From positions 62,001 to 126,000 of the forward strand of contig DAIDKP010000024.1 in assembly GCA_027449965.1 (NCBI GenBank): a stretch of DNA of 64,000 bases. Direction: 5' to 3'. The translations under genes and the position numbers were made by a program. The notes beneath the pieces were generated by a model, which saw nothing but the letters and a program-made list of their open reading frames with translations, was not told the origin of the DNA and made no database searches. Every line of letters starts with the position of its first letter. Position 1 is the stretch's first letter. This stretch comes from Acidobacteriaceae bacterium (lineage in GTDB: Bacteria > Acidobacteriota > Terriglobia > Terriglobales > Acidobacteriaceae). Shown one piece after another: positions 41,989-52,204 of the stretch.

Positions 41989-42642
41989 TTACTTCTTCGC
42001 CTCCGGCTTGCCTTTTTTGGCAACCTCAGGCTCGGTGGCCGCCGGTGCGGCTGCTCCCTCGGCTGCGGCAGGTTCGGCCTCAGCGCGAATGGAGATGACG
42101 TGAGCCACCGTGGCATCCTCAGCCGTGACGAAGCGCAGGCCCTCGGTGTGTGGCAGATCCGCAACACGCACCGCCTGATGCAGGCCAAGGTTCGTGATAT
42201 CGACATCGATGTGCTGTGGAATCGCAGCCGGAAGGCACTCGATCTCGACCTCGCGCAGCACCTGATCGAGAATGCCGCCCTGCGTCTTGACGCCGACAGC
42301 CGTGCCCACCAGGCGAACCGGAACATGCACCCGCATCGTCTTGTCCAGCGCAATGCGCTTCAGATCGATATGCAGCAGGGAATCCTTGATCGGCTCGTAC
42401 TGCCAGTCCACAATCATGCTCTTCACCGGGCCATGGCCCTCGATCGCAACGTCAAAGATCGTGTTGTGTCCGCTCTCCGAGTGAAGAATACGAAGGATCT
42501 GCTTCGGATCCACCTCAATGGCGACCGACTCATGACCGGCGCCATACAGGATGGCCGGAATCTTGCCTGCGGCGCGGACGCGGCGGGCTGCGTTCTTGTT
42601 GAATTTGCCGACGCGGGGTCGGGCTGTAACAGTTTCTGGCAT
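41989..42642 (-). CDS. rplY: 50S ribosomal protein L25 (Ctc form)
   Basis: A 217-residue L25 of the long Ctc/TL5 type: N-terminal 5S rRNA-binding domain (NAARRVRAAGKIPAILYGAG, VKSMIVDWQYEPIKDSLLHID) plus the C-terminal beta domain (LDQVLREVEIECLPAAIPQHI). The tail is Ala/Glu-rich, then basic (KKGKPEAKK). The ATG at 42642 is preferred over a GTG nine bases further out because of the GAGTGAG ribosome-binding site. It lies between prs and pth. Confidence 0.95.
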   Translation of the reverse strand: MPETVTARPRVGKFNKNAARRVRAAGKIPAILYGAGHESVAIEVDPKQILRILHSESGHNTIFDVAIEGHGPVKSMIVDWQYEPIKDSLLHIDLKRIALDKTMRVHVPVRLVGTAVGVKTQGGILDQVLREVEIECLPAAIPQHIDVDITNLGLHQAVRVADLPHTEGLRFVTAEDATVAHVISIRAEAEPAAAEGAAAPAATEPEVAKKGKPEAKK

Positions 42643-42672
42643 AAAACTCACTCTCTTCTTCGTCGGGCACGG

Positions 42673-42732
42673 GCTGCTCGGAATTCAGCAGCTTGCGCTC
42701 CCTTTGTTCGCGACGCCAACTGCCTGGCGTCG
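42673..42732 (-). promoter_or_regulatory. Two hairpins in the prs-rplY intergenic region
   Basis: GCTGCT/AGCAGC (42673-42692, 8-base loop) and CGACGCCA/TGGCGTCG (42711-42732, 6-base loop) stand side by side ahead of rplY. Neither has a T-tract on the minus strand, so they look like a structured leader rather than a terminator. Role unproven. Confidence 0.35.
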
Positions 42733-42755
42733 AGGTTTCTGTTCCCGGAAAAACA

Positions 42756-43832
42756 TCAGTTAAACAGCGAACTGACGCTCGTCTCCATGTGAATACTTTC
42801 GATCGCCGCGCCCAGCAGGCCGGCAATCGAAAGCACTTTAATCTTGGGCACCTGCAGCGCAGCTTCGCGCAGCGGGATGGTATTCGTCACAACAAGCTGC
42901 TCCATGCGCGAAGCGGAGATACGCTCAATCGCAGGCCCGGAAAGCACAGCATGGCTGGCGCAGGCATGCACGGCAGCAGCGCCGTTGGCCAGCAGCGCAT
43001 CCACCGTCTTGACCAGCGTCCCGGCAGTATCCACAATGTCGTCAATCACCAGGCAGGTGCGGCCACGCACATCGCCAATCACATTCATCACTTCGGCCAC
43101 GTTCATATCCGTCCGACGCTTGTCCACAATCGCCAACGGAGCGCCCATGCGTGTGGCAAAAAAGCGCGCGCGCTCCACACCCCCGGCATCGGGCGAAACC
43201 ACCGTCAGATTCGGCAGGTTCATCTCGCGAAAATAGGAGACCAGCACCGGGCTGGCAAAAAGATGATCGACGGGAATATTGAAAAAACCCTGAATCTGCG
43301 CCGCATGCAGATCGACAAACAACGCACGATTCGCGCCCGCCGTGGTCAGCAAATCTGCAATCAGCTTGGCGCTGATCGCCACCCGCGGACGATCCTTCCG
43401 ATCCTGCCGCGCATAGCCAAAGTACGGAACTACCGCCGTGATGCGCGCAGCCGAGGCGCGCTTCAGCGCATCGATCATGATCAGCAGTTCCAGCAGATGC
43501 TGATCCACCGGAAAGCAGGTCGGCTGCACCAGGAAAACATCCGCCCCGCGAACGTTCTCCAGCAACTGGAAGTACACCTCGCCGTCGGCAAAGCGCTGGA
43601 GCTTGCTCTCCCCGACCTTGACGCCGACAAAGCCGGCAATCTCATCGGCCAGCGAACGATTGGCCGTTCCGCTGAAGAGCTTGAAGCTTTTGTCCTCTCC
43701 CAGTCCGCGGCTTCGCTTTCGCTCGGAGGCGAGCTTGACTTCGCGATTTTTCGGCTGCGTTTCCGCCGCTGGTTCTGCCGGGTTGGTCGTCACTTCCGCC
43801 GCTTCCGTACTCGTGGTCTCGTTCCTGGTCAT
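42756..43832 (-). CDS. prs: Ribose-phosphate pyrophosphokinase (PRPP synthetase)
   Basis: A 358-residue enzyme making PRPP from ribose-5-phosphate and ATP for nucleotide, His and Trp synthesis. Catalytic elements: FADGEVYFQLLENVRGADV, PYFGYARQDRKDRPRV, the DLHAAQIQGFFNIPVDHL flexible-loop region, SPDAGGVERARFFA and the PRPP-binding VIDDIVDTAGTL. A roughly 47-residue Glu/Thr/Ala-rich N-terminal extension (MTRNETTSTEAAEV...) precedes the usual start of the family (SFKLFSGTANRSLA); it may be disordered or may mark a start further inside, but no better start codon is visible there. Confidence 0.95.
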   Translation of the reverse strand: MTRNETTSTEAAEVTTNPAEPAAETQPKNREVKLASERKRSRGLGEDKSFKLFSGTANRSLADEIAGFVGVKVGESKLQRFADGEVYFQLLENVRGADVFLVQPTCFPVDQHLLELLIMIDALKRASAARITAVVPYFGYARQDRKDRPRVAISAKLIADLLTTAGANRALFVDLHAAQIQGFFNIPVDHLFASPVLVSYFREMNLPNLTVVSPDAGGVERARFFATRMGAPLAIVDKRRTDMNVAEVMNVIGDVRGRTCLVIDDIVDTAGTLVKTVDALLANGAAAVHACASHAVLSGPAIERISASRMEQLVVTNTIPLREAALQVPKIKVLSIAGLLGAAIESIHMETSVSSLFN

Positions 43833-43915
43833 AGCCTTGCAGTTTCTCCTCTGCTGGTTGGCATGGGCTGCTGCGTTCTACTCTCCGCAAAAGCAAATGC
43901 CTTCGCGGCAAACCT

Positions 43916-43989
43916 TGGCTGGGCGACCAGGATTCGAACCTGGACAAAGTGCGTCAAAGGCACTTGACCTACCGTTAGTCGATCGCCCA
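43916..43989 (-). tRNA. tRNA-Gln (anticodon UUG)
   Basis: Minus-strand cloverleaf of 74 bases with encoded CCA: perfect 7-bp acceptor stem (TGGGCGA/TCGCCCA), D-arm region CGACTAACGGTAGGTC, anticodon stem AGTGC/GCACT with loop CTTTGAC giving UUG, and T-arm CCAGGTTCGAATCCTGG. It sits between ispE and prs, a position this tRNA occupies in other bacteria as well. Confidence 0.95.
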
Positions 43990-44038
43990 ACTCTTCCCGA
44001 CAGCCGACGACGAGCCTTTCATCGCTCGCGCGCGAATG

Positions 44039-45139
44039 TCAATTACCTGACGGAAGAAGCATCTCCGACCAATACGCCGAGCGCGAAAGAGTATGCGTAA
44101 CCAACGCATCCACACCCATTCCACGCAGCCGGTCACGCACTGCTTCCGCCTGCTCCTGACCCCGGTAAAGGCCAAAGAGCGAAGAGCCAGATCCAGACAA
44201 GGATGCGTAGAGGGATTCCTCCGGCGTGCCGACAGCCGCAAGGATGCGCTTGATTTCGCTGAGGATGGGATGACGAGCCAGAACAACACGCTCGAAGTCG
44301 TTTCCAATCCCGGTGCGGACAAGCGCGGACACCAGCGGCCCGGCCAGGTCTTGCCCCAAAGGCAAGACACCGGAAGAGTCCGCCCCTGCAACGGCTTCCC
44401 GTGGGAAGTCTGCCTGAGCACAGGCACTTGCATAGACACGACTCAACTGCTCCAGTGTATCGCCCATAGGCTGCCGGGTCAATGGATTGGCGGCATTTTG
44501 AGCATTTTGAGCGCCGTCCACATTTGGATCCCATTCGGCACTGCCGCTGTCCTTTTCCTTGCACAGCGCATCCCAGTCCCGAAATGCCTGCGGCGTCGAG
44601 ACACCAACGGCAGGTGTAGCCACCAGGCAGCACAGCCGCGGCTGATCCGGCAGCGGAAAGACCGACTGCCCTCGATCCAACCCCAGAACCGTTCCTCCCA
44701 CCAGGAAAAGTGGCACATCGGAGCCAACTGCGGCAGCCAGTCGCAGCCTCTCCGCATGCCAGGCCGGAGTAGCCGGAATCCCCAGTTCAGCCTCCAGCGC
44801 CACCAGCGCCGCCGCCGCATTTGCCGAACCTGCGCCCAGTCCACCCTGCACCGGAAGCTGCTTGTCGATATGTATCGAGACATTTGCACTCCGCCCAAGC
44901 GATTCGAGTGCCAGCTCCACCATCTTCCAGGCAGTATTGCGCGCATCGGTGGGAACACGCGCATCGTTCGAGCTGAGATGTATCGCGCTCACATCGCTGG
45001 CCGTGGCCGCAACCGTGACCCGATCATGAAGAGCCAGAGTCTGATACACCGTGACCAGACCATGAAAGCCGTCCGAACGTGGCGGCCCAATCGCCAGACC
45101 AAGATTGATTTTTGCGTGCGAACGGACGGTGATTGGCAT
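44039..45139 (-). CDS. ispE: 4-diphosphocytidyl-2-C-methyl-D-erythritol kinase
   Basis: A 366-residue GHMP kinase of the MEP isoprenoid pathway. Seen: SHAKINLGLAIGPPRSDGFH with the substrate-site Lys, the ATP loop PVQGGLGAGSANAAAAL, GSDVPLFLVGGTVLG, and the C-terminal LSGSGSSLFGLY. The family is about 280-310 residues; the extra length lies in an insert around residues 190-260 (for example KEKDSGSAEWDPNVDGAQN) of low complexity, between the two GHMP lobes. Followed downstream by tRNA-Gln and prs. Confidence 0.94.
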   Translation of the reverse strand: MPITVRSHAKINLGLAIGPPRSDGFHGLVTVYQTLALHDRVTVAATASDVSAIHLSSNDARVPTDARNTAWKMVELALESLGRSANVSIHIDKQLPVQGGLGAGSANAAAALVALEAELGIPATPAWHAERLRLAAAVGSDVPLFLVGGTVLGLDRGQSVFPLPDQPRLCCLVATPAVGVSTPQAFRDWDALCKEKDSGSAEWDPNVDGAQNAQNAANPLTRQPMGDTLEQLSRVYASACAQADFPREAVAGADSSGVLPLGQDLAGPLVSALVRTGIGNDFERVVLARHPILSEIKRILAAVGTPEESLYASLSGSGSSLFGLYRGQEQAEAVRDRLRGMGVDALVTHTLSRSAYWSEMLLPSGN

Positions 45140-45213
45140 CGATTCTCAGTGTAGTACGACGCTCGGCGCAAACCGTCCGGTTGGCTTTACAATCGTTCTG
45201 GGAGTCTCGCACG

Positions 45214-45486
45214 ATGGCACATATGGTTTTCTGCGCACGCTACAAAAAAGAGATGGAAGGTCTGGACGAGCCTCCGTTCGACTCGGACTTCGGCCAGCAG
45301 ATTTTCAAGAGCGTCTCCAAACAGGCATGGGCCGAGTGGGTCGAGCGACAAAAGATGCTGCTCAACGAGTATCGCCTGCAACCCTGGACACCGCAGGCGC
45401 AAACCTTTCTCGTCGAACAGATGCAGGAGTTTTTCTTCGGCGACGGCTCGGCTCTGCCTGCCGAGTACGTGCCACCCTCGAACTGA
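45214..45486 (+). CDS. yggX: YggX-family Fe(II) trafficking / oxidative-damage protection protein
   Basis: A 90-residue cytosolic protein of the YggX family, linked in enterobacteria to protection of iron-sulphur clusters. Seen: MVFCARYKKEMEGLDEPPF with the conserved N-terminal Cys, ISK-like SKQAWAEWVERQKMLLNEY, and LVEQMQEFFFG. The ATG at 45214 has GGGAG upstream and matches the family start. Single gene, divergent from ispE and upstream of tRNA-Pro. Confidence 0.93.
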   Translation: MAHMVFCARYKKEMEGLDEPPFDSDFGQQIFKSVSKQAWAEWVERQKMLLNEYRLQPWTPQAQTFLVEQMQEFFFGDGSALPAEYVPPSN

Positions 45487-45593
45487 CCCCCAGGTGCGCT
45501 GCGCAAGGTAACGCTTGTCGAAGCGCACGCACAGATTCGTGTACACTCATCAAAGAACCCCAGCGCTGACCCCATCGGTCGGCGCAACCGTGT

Positions 45594-45670
45594 CGGGACG
45601 TGGCTCAGCCTGGTAGAGCACTCGCTTGGGGTGCGAGGGGTCGGCAGTTCAAATCTGCCCGTCCCGACCA
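45594..45670 (+). tRNA. tRNA-Pro (anticodon GGG)
   Basis: A 77-base cloverleaf with encoded CCA: acceptor CGGGACG/CGTCCCG, D-arm GGCTCAGCCTGGTAGAGC, anticodon stem CTCGC/GCGAG with loop TTGGGGT (GGG), variable region GGGTC, T-arm GGCAGTTCAAATCTGCC. Confidence 0.97.
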
Positions 45671-46018
45671 ATAAAATCAATCACTTGCAAATTCAAGACT
45701 CGCAAATTCGCCTCAACTGTGGGGGAATTTGTGGGGACCCTCATCAGAACCCCGGCTCTTGCCAGAGTTGCTTGCTCTCTATTTCCCATGCGCTGTCTCC
45801 CGATCCTCATGTTCCAAGGCCGAAGACATCCGTTCGATCTCGGACTGCGACGGCTCGATCCGGGCATCTTTCTTGCGCCATTTATGTATCCATATCCAGT
45901 GCCTCTCCCATTCCTGGCACAAATCATGCCGGGTGCTCCATTTTCAGGGTGACATCCGATGAACTGGCAGCATATCCTGTGCCCCTAGGAAATGTGCGCT
46001 TGAAAGGGTTGAACTCCG
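45671..46018. other. Gene-free stretch downstream of tRNA-Pro
   Basis: No supportable gene. Short open frames here overlap the tRNA or lack a ribosome-binding site. The sequence just after the tRNA (AT-rich, then GTGGGGGAATTTGTGGGG near 45720) is the kind of place where integrative elements attach, but no integrase, direct repeat of the tRNA 3' end or second boundary is visible. Confidence 0.4.
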
Positions 46019-47287
46019 ATGCGAAGGTTCGCTTTGATTCTTGCTGGCATCCTGCTCGCAGGCCTATCCATGGAATGTGTCTCGTGTGGAGGAGCCAGCA
46101 GTTCGGGTATGCCGCCGACTCCAACCCCTGCTCCAACCCCTGCGCCGTCTCAAAGCAGCGCCGGAGTCGCAGTTGTGTCAGGAAAGCTGGTCGTCTCCGG
46201 CACAAACACGCCGTTTCTCCCAAGAGGCTTCACGTCGATCGGCGTGGTCTATCCTACGCCATATGCAACCAAGCTTTGCAGCGGTACGTTTCAGGCATCG
46301 GCCGCTGTACAGGGTCTGCAGGCGGCGCAGGCGGCTCTGACTGCTGCACCGCTTTCCGGGCTATCCTACAACGCATCCTTTCAGGCCATGGTTCAGGATT
46401 GGTACGCAAACAGTGTGCGTCTCCAGGTGAGCCAGGGTGCTCTGCAGTACGAATATGCGAATGGCCTTTCGGCTTATACGGATATGGTGCGAAATGCGAT
46501 TGCGCAGGCACGTGCCGCCGGCCTTGTCGCAATCGTCGCGATGCAAAGCGAACTTTATAGCTGTACGCCCTATGAAAACGGCGCCATGCAAAAACTTCCG
46601 GATGATCAGACAGAACAGGCATGGAAGCAACTTCTGGATTCCGCTTTGACCGACGATAATGGCGTTGTTCTGGAAATTTTCAACGAACCCTCCACGACCA
46701 AAGAATGCAATGCCGGCACACTGCAGCAGCCAAGCTGGACAGACTGGGCCACGGGCTGCGGCACTGAACCTCAACAGGGCATGTTGACGGTGGGGCAATA
46801 TTTGCGGACCCTGGCTCCTAATAATGTGCTGCTGTTTGATGGCGATGATATCGATTTTGCATTTACCGGCTTTGTGGCTCCGAGTGGAATACCTGCAAAC
46901 TCCGCCTACACCTTCCATCCCTACAGTTATGTCGTCAACAGCAATGAAAGTGACAGCAGCAGCGCGTGGGATAGCCGGTTTGGTGATTTTGCAAACAGCG
47001 GCAACGCTCTTGTTGTGACGGAGTGGAACGAATCCTTTGGATGCCCAAGTGATCCTAATCAAACGATTACGAATGATTTCGTTCAGAACTATCTCCCCGC
47101 GCACTCCATCGGAATCCTGGGCTATGGATGGGATGCACCCGTTGTATCCAGCGGTTACCTGGTAAACAGCTACAGTTACAGCGGCAACACAGCCAACTAC
47201 AACGTTGTGGATCCGAACTCTGCAGGCTGCTCCACGGATGGAGGAAAGCTGTTGCAATCGCAATTCAAGTCAGAAGCAGGACTTTAG
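46019..47287 (+). CDS. Exported GH5-like glycoside hydrolase (cellulase superfamily)
   Basis: A 422-residue secreted enzyme. A hydrophobic signal ends in Cys-rich SMECVSCGG, possibly a lipoprotein site although the lipobox is atypical. A Pro/Thr linker follows (PTPTPAPTPAPSQSS), then an (alpha/beta)8-type domain. The two clan-A carboxylates are visible: acid/base Glu in VVLEIFNEPS (about residue 223) and nucleophile Glu in ALVVTEWNES (about residue 339). Also SVRLQVSQGAL after strand 2 and YTFHPYSY near strand 6. Probably cleaves a beta-glucan or mannan; specificity unknown. ATG at 46019 with AAGGG upstream. A single gene with no partner. Confidence 0.85.
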   Translation: MRRFALILAGILLAGLSMECVSCGGASSSGMPPTPTPAPTPAPSQSSAGVAVVSGKLVVSGTNTPFLPRGFTSIGVVYPTPYATKLCSGTFQASAAVQGLQAAQAALTAAPLSGLSYNASFQAMVQDWYANSVRLQVSQGALQYEYANGLSAYTDMVRNAIAQARAAGLVAIVAMQSELYSCTPYENGAMQKLPDDQTEQAWKQLLDSALTDDNGVVLEIFNEPSTTKECNAGTLQQPSWTDWATGCGTEPQQGMLTVGQYLRTLAPNNVLLFDGDDIDFAFTGFVAPSGIPANSAYTFHPYSYVVNSNESDSSSAWDSRFGDFANSGNALVVTEWNESFGCPSDPNQTITNDFVQNYLPAHSIGILGYGWDAPVVSSGYLVNSYSYSGNTANYNVVDPNSAGCSTDGGKLLQSQFKSEAGL

Positions 47288-47811
47288 AGCCTGTGATGAA
47301 CTTTATCCGTTTGTTTGCAGTTTGATGCGCGACCTGGCAGCTGCCGAGGCGATCTTTTTGTCCCACGCATCCGGCGGCATCTTCACCTCTGCCGAAGATA
47401 TGGTCCAGCGCTTTTCCTTGCTTCATCGCCGGGAAATGACGCTGCTCTCCGAGATCAGCGCGCTCAGGGGAATTGTGCCTCCGCCGTCGGAGCGCCTCAT
47501 GTTGTCGCGGTTCATGGCAAACTGTTTCGCACCAGACCAGCCCCGATCACACGCATTCTCCGGTCGGCGTCGAACGATTTGCCCGCGCTCCGTTCTAGTA
47601 AGTGGCTGGGCAGACAAATCTTTCTCAAAGGCCGAAATTCCTTGTTGCTCGCAATCTGCTTACACCTTGAAACCGATGCGCAATTCGTCCTTCCAGGCCG
47701 CTCTTACCATTGCCGCAGCAGCAGCAAACTGGATGCGAATCAGCGAACCCTGGTCAATCCCGACAAAGATCGTACACCTGAGGGAGATGGTGGTTCGGCG
47801 AGTTCCGGGGC
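47288..47811. other. Stretch without a recognisable gene
   Basis: A plus-strand frame from an ATG at 47324 stays open to 47908, but it has no ribosome-binding site, overlaps the 3' end of the opposite-strand cupin-decarboxylase gene and resembles no family I know. Minus-strand frames are broken by stops; one ends AAAAAMVRAAWKDELRIGF near 47670, which reads like the end of a decayed gene. Most likely non-coding or degenerate. Confidence 0.4.
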
Positions 47812-49698
<1,887 letters not shown>

Positions 49699-49719
49699 TC
49701 AATCCTCTCACTTTGCTTT

Positions 49720-50226
49720 CTACTTGCTTCTGCTATCCACTTTCACCGGCCTGAGCAGATGCGAGAACGTAAGCTGAACCAGCTTCCATTTGCCCGCCTC
49801 TCGGCTGTAAACCTCGGTCACCATGAAGGGATTCGTCACTTCATGACCCCCGACAACGGCCTGAAGATCAATATCCTCGAGCACGACAGCCGCGTTCCCA
49901 AATATGCGAACATCCACTGCATACACAAAGGCCTTCTTATACCAGATGCCACCACTCTGGATGGTGGCCAACTCCTGCGCTTTTCCCCAGGTTCCACCCA
50001 TGTGGGTAAACATGGCTCTGTCGTCGAAGAGCGCTTGCAGTGACTCTACGTTCTTCTCAGACATCCAGTCCCACTTCCTGTTCGCGATATTGATGATCTC
50101 CTGCTGTTCGGGAGTATGGCTCGCTGCTGTCGTGATCGTTTCTGTTGGCGGAGCTGGTGATTGCTGCGCACGAGAAAACTGCGCAGCCAGTGTTGCAAAT
50201 AACAGGCAAAGCGTAATGACCCTCAT
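49720..50226 (-). CDS. Exported NTF2-like (SnoaL/DUF4440-type) protein
   Basis: A 168-residue protein with signal peptide (VITLCLLFATLAAQFSRAQ) and an NTF2-like cone fold: INIANRKWDWMSEKNVESLQALFDDRAMFTHMGG in outline, VDVRIFGNAAVVLEDIDLQ and TNPFMVTEVYSREAGKWKLV. Such domains bind or isomerise small hydrophobic molecules; the activity here is unknown. AAGGAG precedes the ATG at 50226. First gene of the NTF2-AKR-cupin/CMD operon (24- and 45-base gaps). Confidence 0.82.
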   Translation of the reverse strand: MRVITLCLLFATLAAQFSRAQQSPAPPTETITTAASHTPEQQEIINIANRKWDWMSEKNVESLQALFDDRAMFTHMGGTWGKAQELATIQSGGIWYKKAFVYAVDVRIFGNAAVVLEDIDLQAVVGGHEVTNPFMVTEVYSREAGKWKLVQLTFSHLLRPVKVDSRSK

Positions 50227-50511
50227 AGTTCTCCTTCGCTGGATGGGATCGATTGGCTAGCCTCGAAGCAGCACTGAAGACATCCGAGGCACTTCGACAT
50301 CTGCAACCGCCTCGCCCGTGCTGTCTCTCTTCTCACATCCACTTCCACAGGATAAGCTTTTACGCCAAATCAGGACCGGCAAAACACGACAATATACCTG
50401 CAAATCACGACAATCTGCCAATCGGACTCTGACGGCTTTTGCTGCCCGATTGACGCGTATTGCATGGCATACCGGGTCCGATTTTATATTGTTGGAATTG
50501 GAGAGTCAGTC

Positions 50512-51519
50512 ATGCTTAAGCATTTTCGTATTCCCGGCCGCCTTGCCGTCAAGCTGGAGGAATTGGGCGTATCCGTTTCTAAAGTGCTCCGCAAGGCAGG
50601 TCTTCCGCGTGACCTCTTCCAACGGACTCGTGTGCTGGTTTCTACCGCGGAGTTGTTCGCACTCTGGCGCGCCATCGACCATGTGAGTTCTGATCCTCTA
50701 ATCGGTATCAAGCTAGGTATTGAAACCAAGACGGAACGCTTCCACCCCATGGCGATCGCGGCGCTTTCAACCGACAATCTGGTGGCCGCTTCTCGCCATA
50801 TGGCCCGCTTCAAAAAGCTGACTGCACCCGAAGAGATCGTCGTTGAACTCGACGAAGCGGAGTTCAAGGTCAGTTTCCGTTGGCTGCTCGCCGTCGAAGA
50901 CGAACCGGTAAGTCTGATCGATTATTGTTTTTCATGGGTGCGATCACTGGCCCGGCACGGCAGCGGCACGCCACTCAACCCGCTTCGCGTCGAGTACGTG
51001 CAGCGACGATTGAATATGCGCCAGTTGGAGCGAAGCCTGGGATGCACGGTCTTGATTGGAGCGCCGCAGAATGCAATCGTCTTCCGCGCTGTGGATGCCA
51101 CAAAGCCGTTTGCAACGAGAAATGCAGAACTCCTTGATCTGCTTGCACCACAATTCGAGGAGCAGTTGCGGCAGTACAAGGAAGAGGACAGTTTTCTCGA
51201 ACTCGTGCGCCGTACCATCCAGGACAAGCTCCCCGGCCACCGTCCCTCCATCAACGCAATATCACGGTCTCTGCATATGGGCCCTCGAACTCTGCAGCGA
51301 AGACTCCAAGACTCGGGATCAAGCTACCAGCGACTACTGGATGAGGCCCGTCACCAGATGGCTCGCTACTATCTCGGCAACTCAGCTCTGGAACTCAATG
51401 AAGCCGCCTATCTGCTCGGCTTTGAAGACCCAAACTCATTCGGTCGTGCCTTCAGAAATTGGGAGGGCGTGGCTCCAATCGCCTGGCGCGAAGCGCATCG
51501 GTCAACGAACGTGATGTGA
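50512..51519 (+). CDS. AraC-family transcriptional regulator (OruR/Arabinose_bd type)
   Basis: A 335-residue regulator. The N-terminal ligand domain (about 1-200: LAVKLEELGVSVSKVLRKAG, STAELFALWRAIDHVSSDP, LGIETKTERFHPMAIAALS) matches the family of OruR-like regulators. The C-terminal double helix-turn-helix is in SRSLHMGPRTLQRRLQDSG and EAAYLLGFEDPNSFGRAF. ATG at 50512 with GGAG eight bases upstream. Divergent from the NTF2-AKR-cupin operon, so it is the likely activator of that operon; inducer unknown. Confidence 0.92.
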   Translation: MLKHFRIPGRLAVKLEELGVSVSKVLRKAGLPRDLFQRTRVLVSTAELFALWRAIDHVSSDPLIGIKLGIETKTERFHPMAIAALSTDNLVAASRHMARFKKLTAPEEIVVELDEAEFKVSFRWLLAVEDEPVSLIDYCFSWVRSLARHGSGTPLNPLRVEYVQRRLNMRQLERSLGCTVLIGAPQNAIVFRAVDATKPFATRNAELLDLLAPQFEEQLRQYKEEDSFLELVRRTIQDKLPGHRPSINAISRSLHMGPRTLQRRLQDSGSSYQRLLDEARHQMARYYLGNSALELNEAAYLLGFEDPNSFGRAFRNWEGVAPIAWREAHRSTNVM

Positions 51520-51539
51520 GCGAAGCTACAAGTTTCGAG

Positions 51540-51623
51540 CTAATAGGTGGAGTTGCTCATCAGCGCTTCTTCATACCGTGGATAAAGCGCGCGAATCTCC
51601 GCCACCACCTCCGGCAGATTCAC
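51540..51623 (-). pseudogene. Truncated remnant resembling the N-terminus of an AtzH/HpxZ-type protein
   Basis: A 27-codon frame from a GTG, reading NLPEVVAEIRALYPRYEEAL then a few residues and TAG. The pattern matches my recollection of the first helix of AtzH-like/HpxZ proteins (NTF2-like fold, about 125 residues), but the rest of the domain is missing. Directly upstream on the same strand another fragment (51661 to about 51830; EYWSLFRVAVAGDGFSPG, RLMKVARWSVGLQQN) is also cut off by a stop; I cannot assign it. Both look like decay products. Confidence 0.35.
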
Positions 51624-52204
51624 CTCAGACTTGTACGATCGCCATCGCTCTCACTCGCCTCTATGATCCTGAATTCTGCTGCAGTCCTACAGACCATCTC
51701 GCCACCTTCATGAGCCGCGCATCGTCCGGCGCGAATTCTTCTTTTGCTTCACCCCATACGCTCGATCCTTCTCCCGGTGAAAAGCCGTCTCCGGCTACCG
51801 CCACCCGGAACAAGGACCAGTACTCGCCATGAACTCGAGTTGCGGCGGCTTCAACGCCATTCCCGTGCAGGCAATTTCCTGCGTTTGTGTCATTCTGCTT
51901 GCATCGGGGTCTGCGCTCGCAACCTTACGCACCAGCCAGATTCCTTTTCGCTTTCTGTCTCCCGGGAACGTCGCCGACAGATCGCAAACAAAATTCAAAG
52001 TACTTTCTGAAATTTCAAGAAAGCGCTTATTTTCAAAAGGATACAAAAAATGAAATTTCGCGAAATCCGCCCATCCAGCTTTTTATCAATAACTTACATG
52101 GAAATACACATCCCCCCCCCTGGGGGGTGCCTCGGCAAAGAGCGCCACAAGCGGATGGACAGGCACACAAGATCCGATGGAAACGATTGATTGCAAACAA
52201 AATA
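51624..52204. other. Non-coding or decayed stretch with a C9/G6 palindrome
   Basis: Besides the unassigned fragment noted at 51661-51830, no gene is convincing. An ATG at 52050 with AAAAGGA eight bases upstream opens a 46-codon frame to 52190, crossing C9-T-G6 at 52112-52127. The product has no domain or hydrophobic segment. The palindrome lies about 80 bases beyond the 3' end of tmRNA and could help end its precursor. Confidence 0.35.

Noticed and set aside
45631-46560. 310-codon plus-strand frame overlapping tRNA-Pro and the GH5-like gene
   Set aside because: Begins inside the tRNA and runs out of frame through the glycosidase gene.
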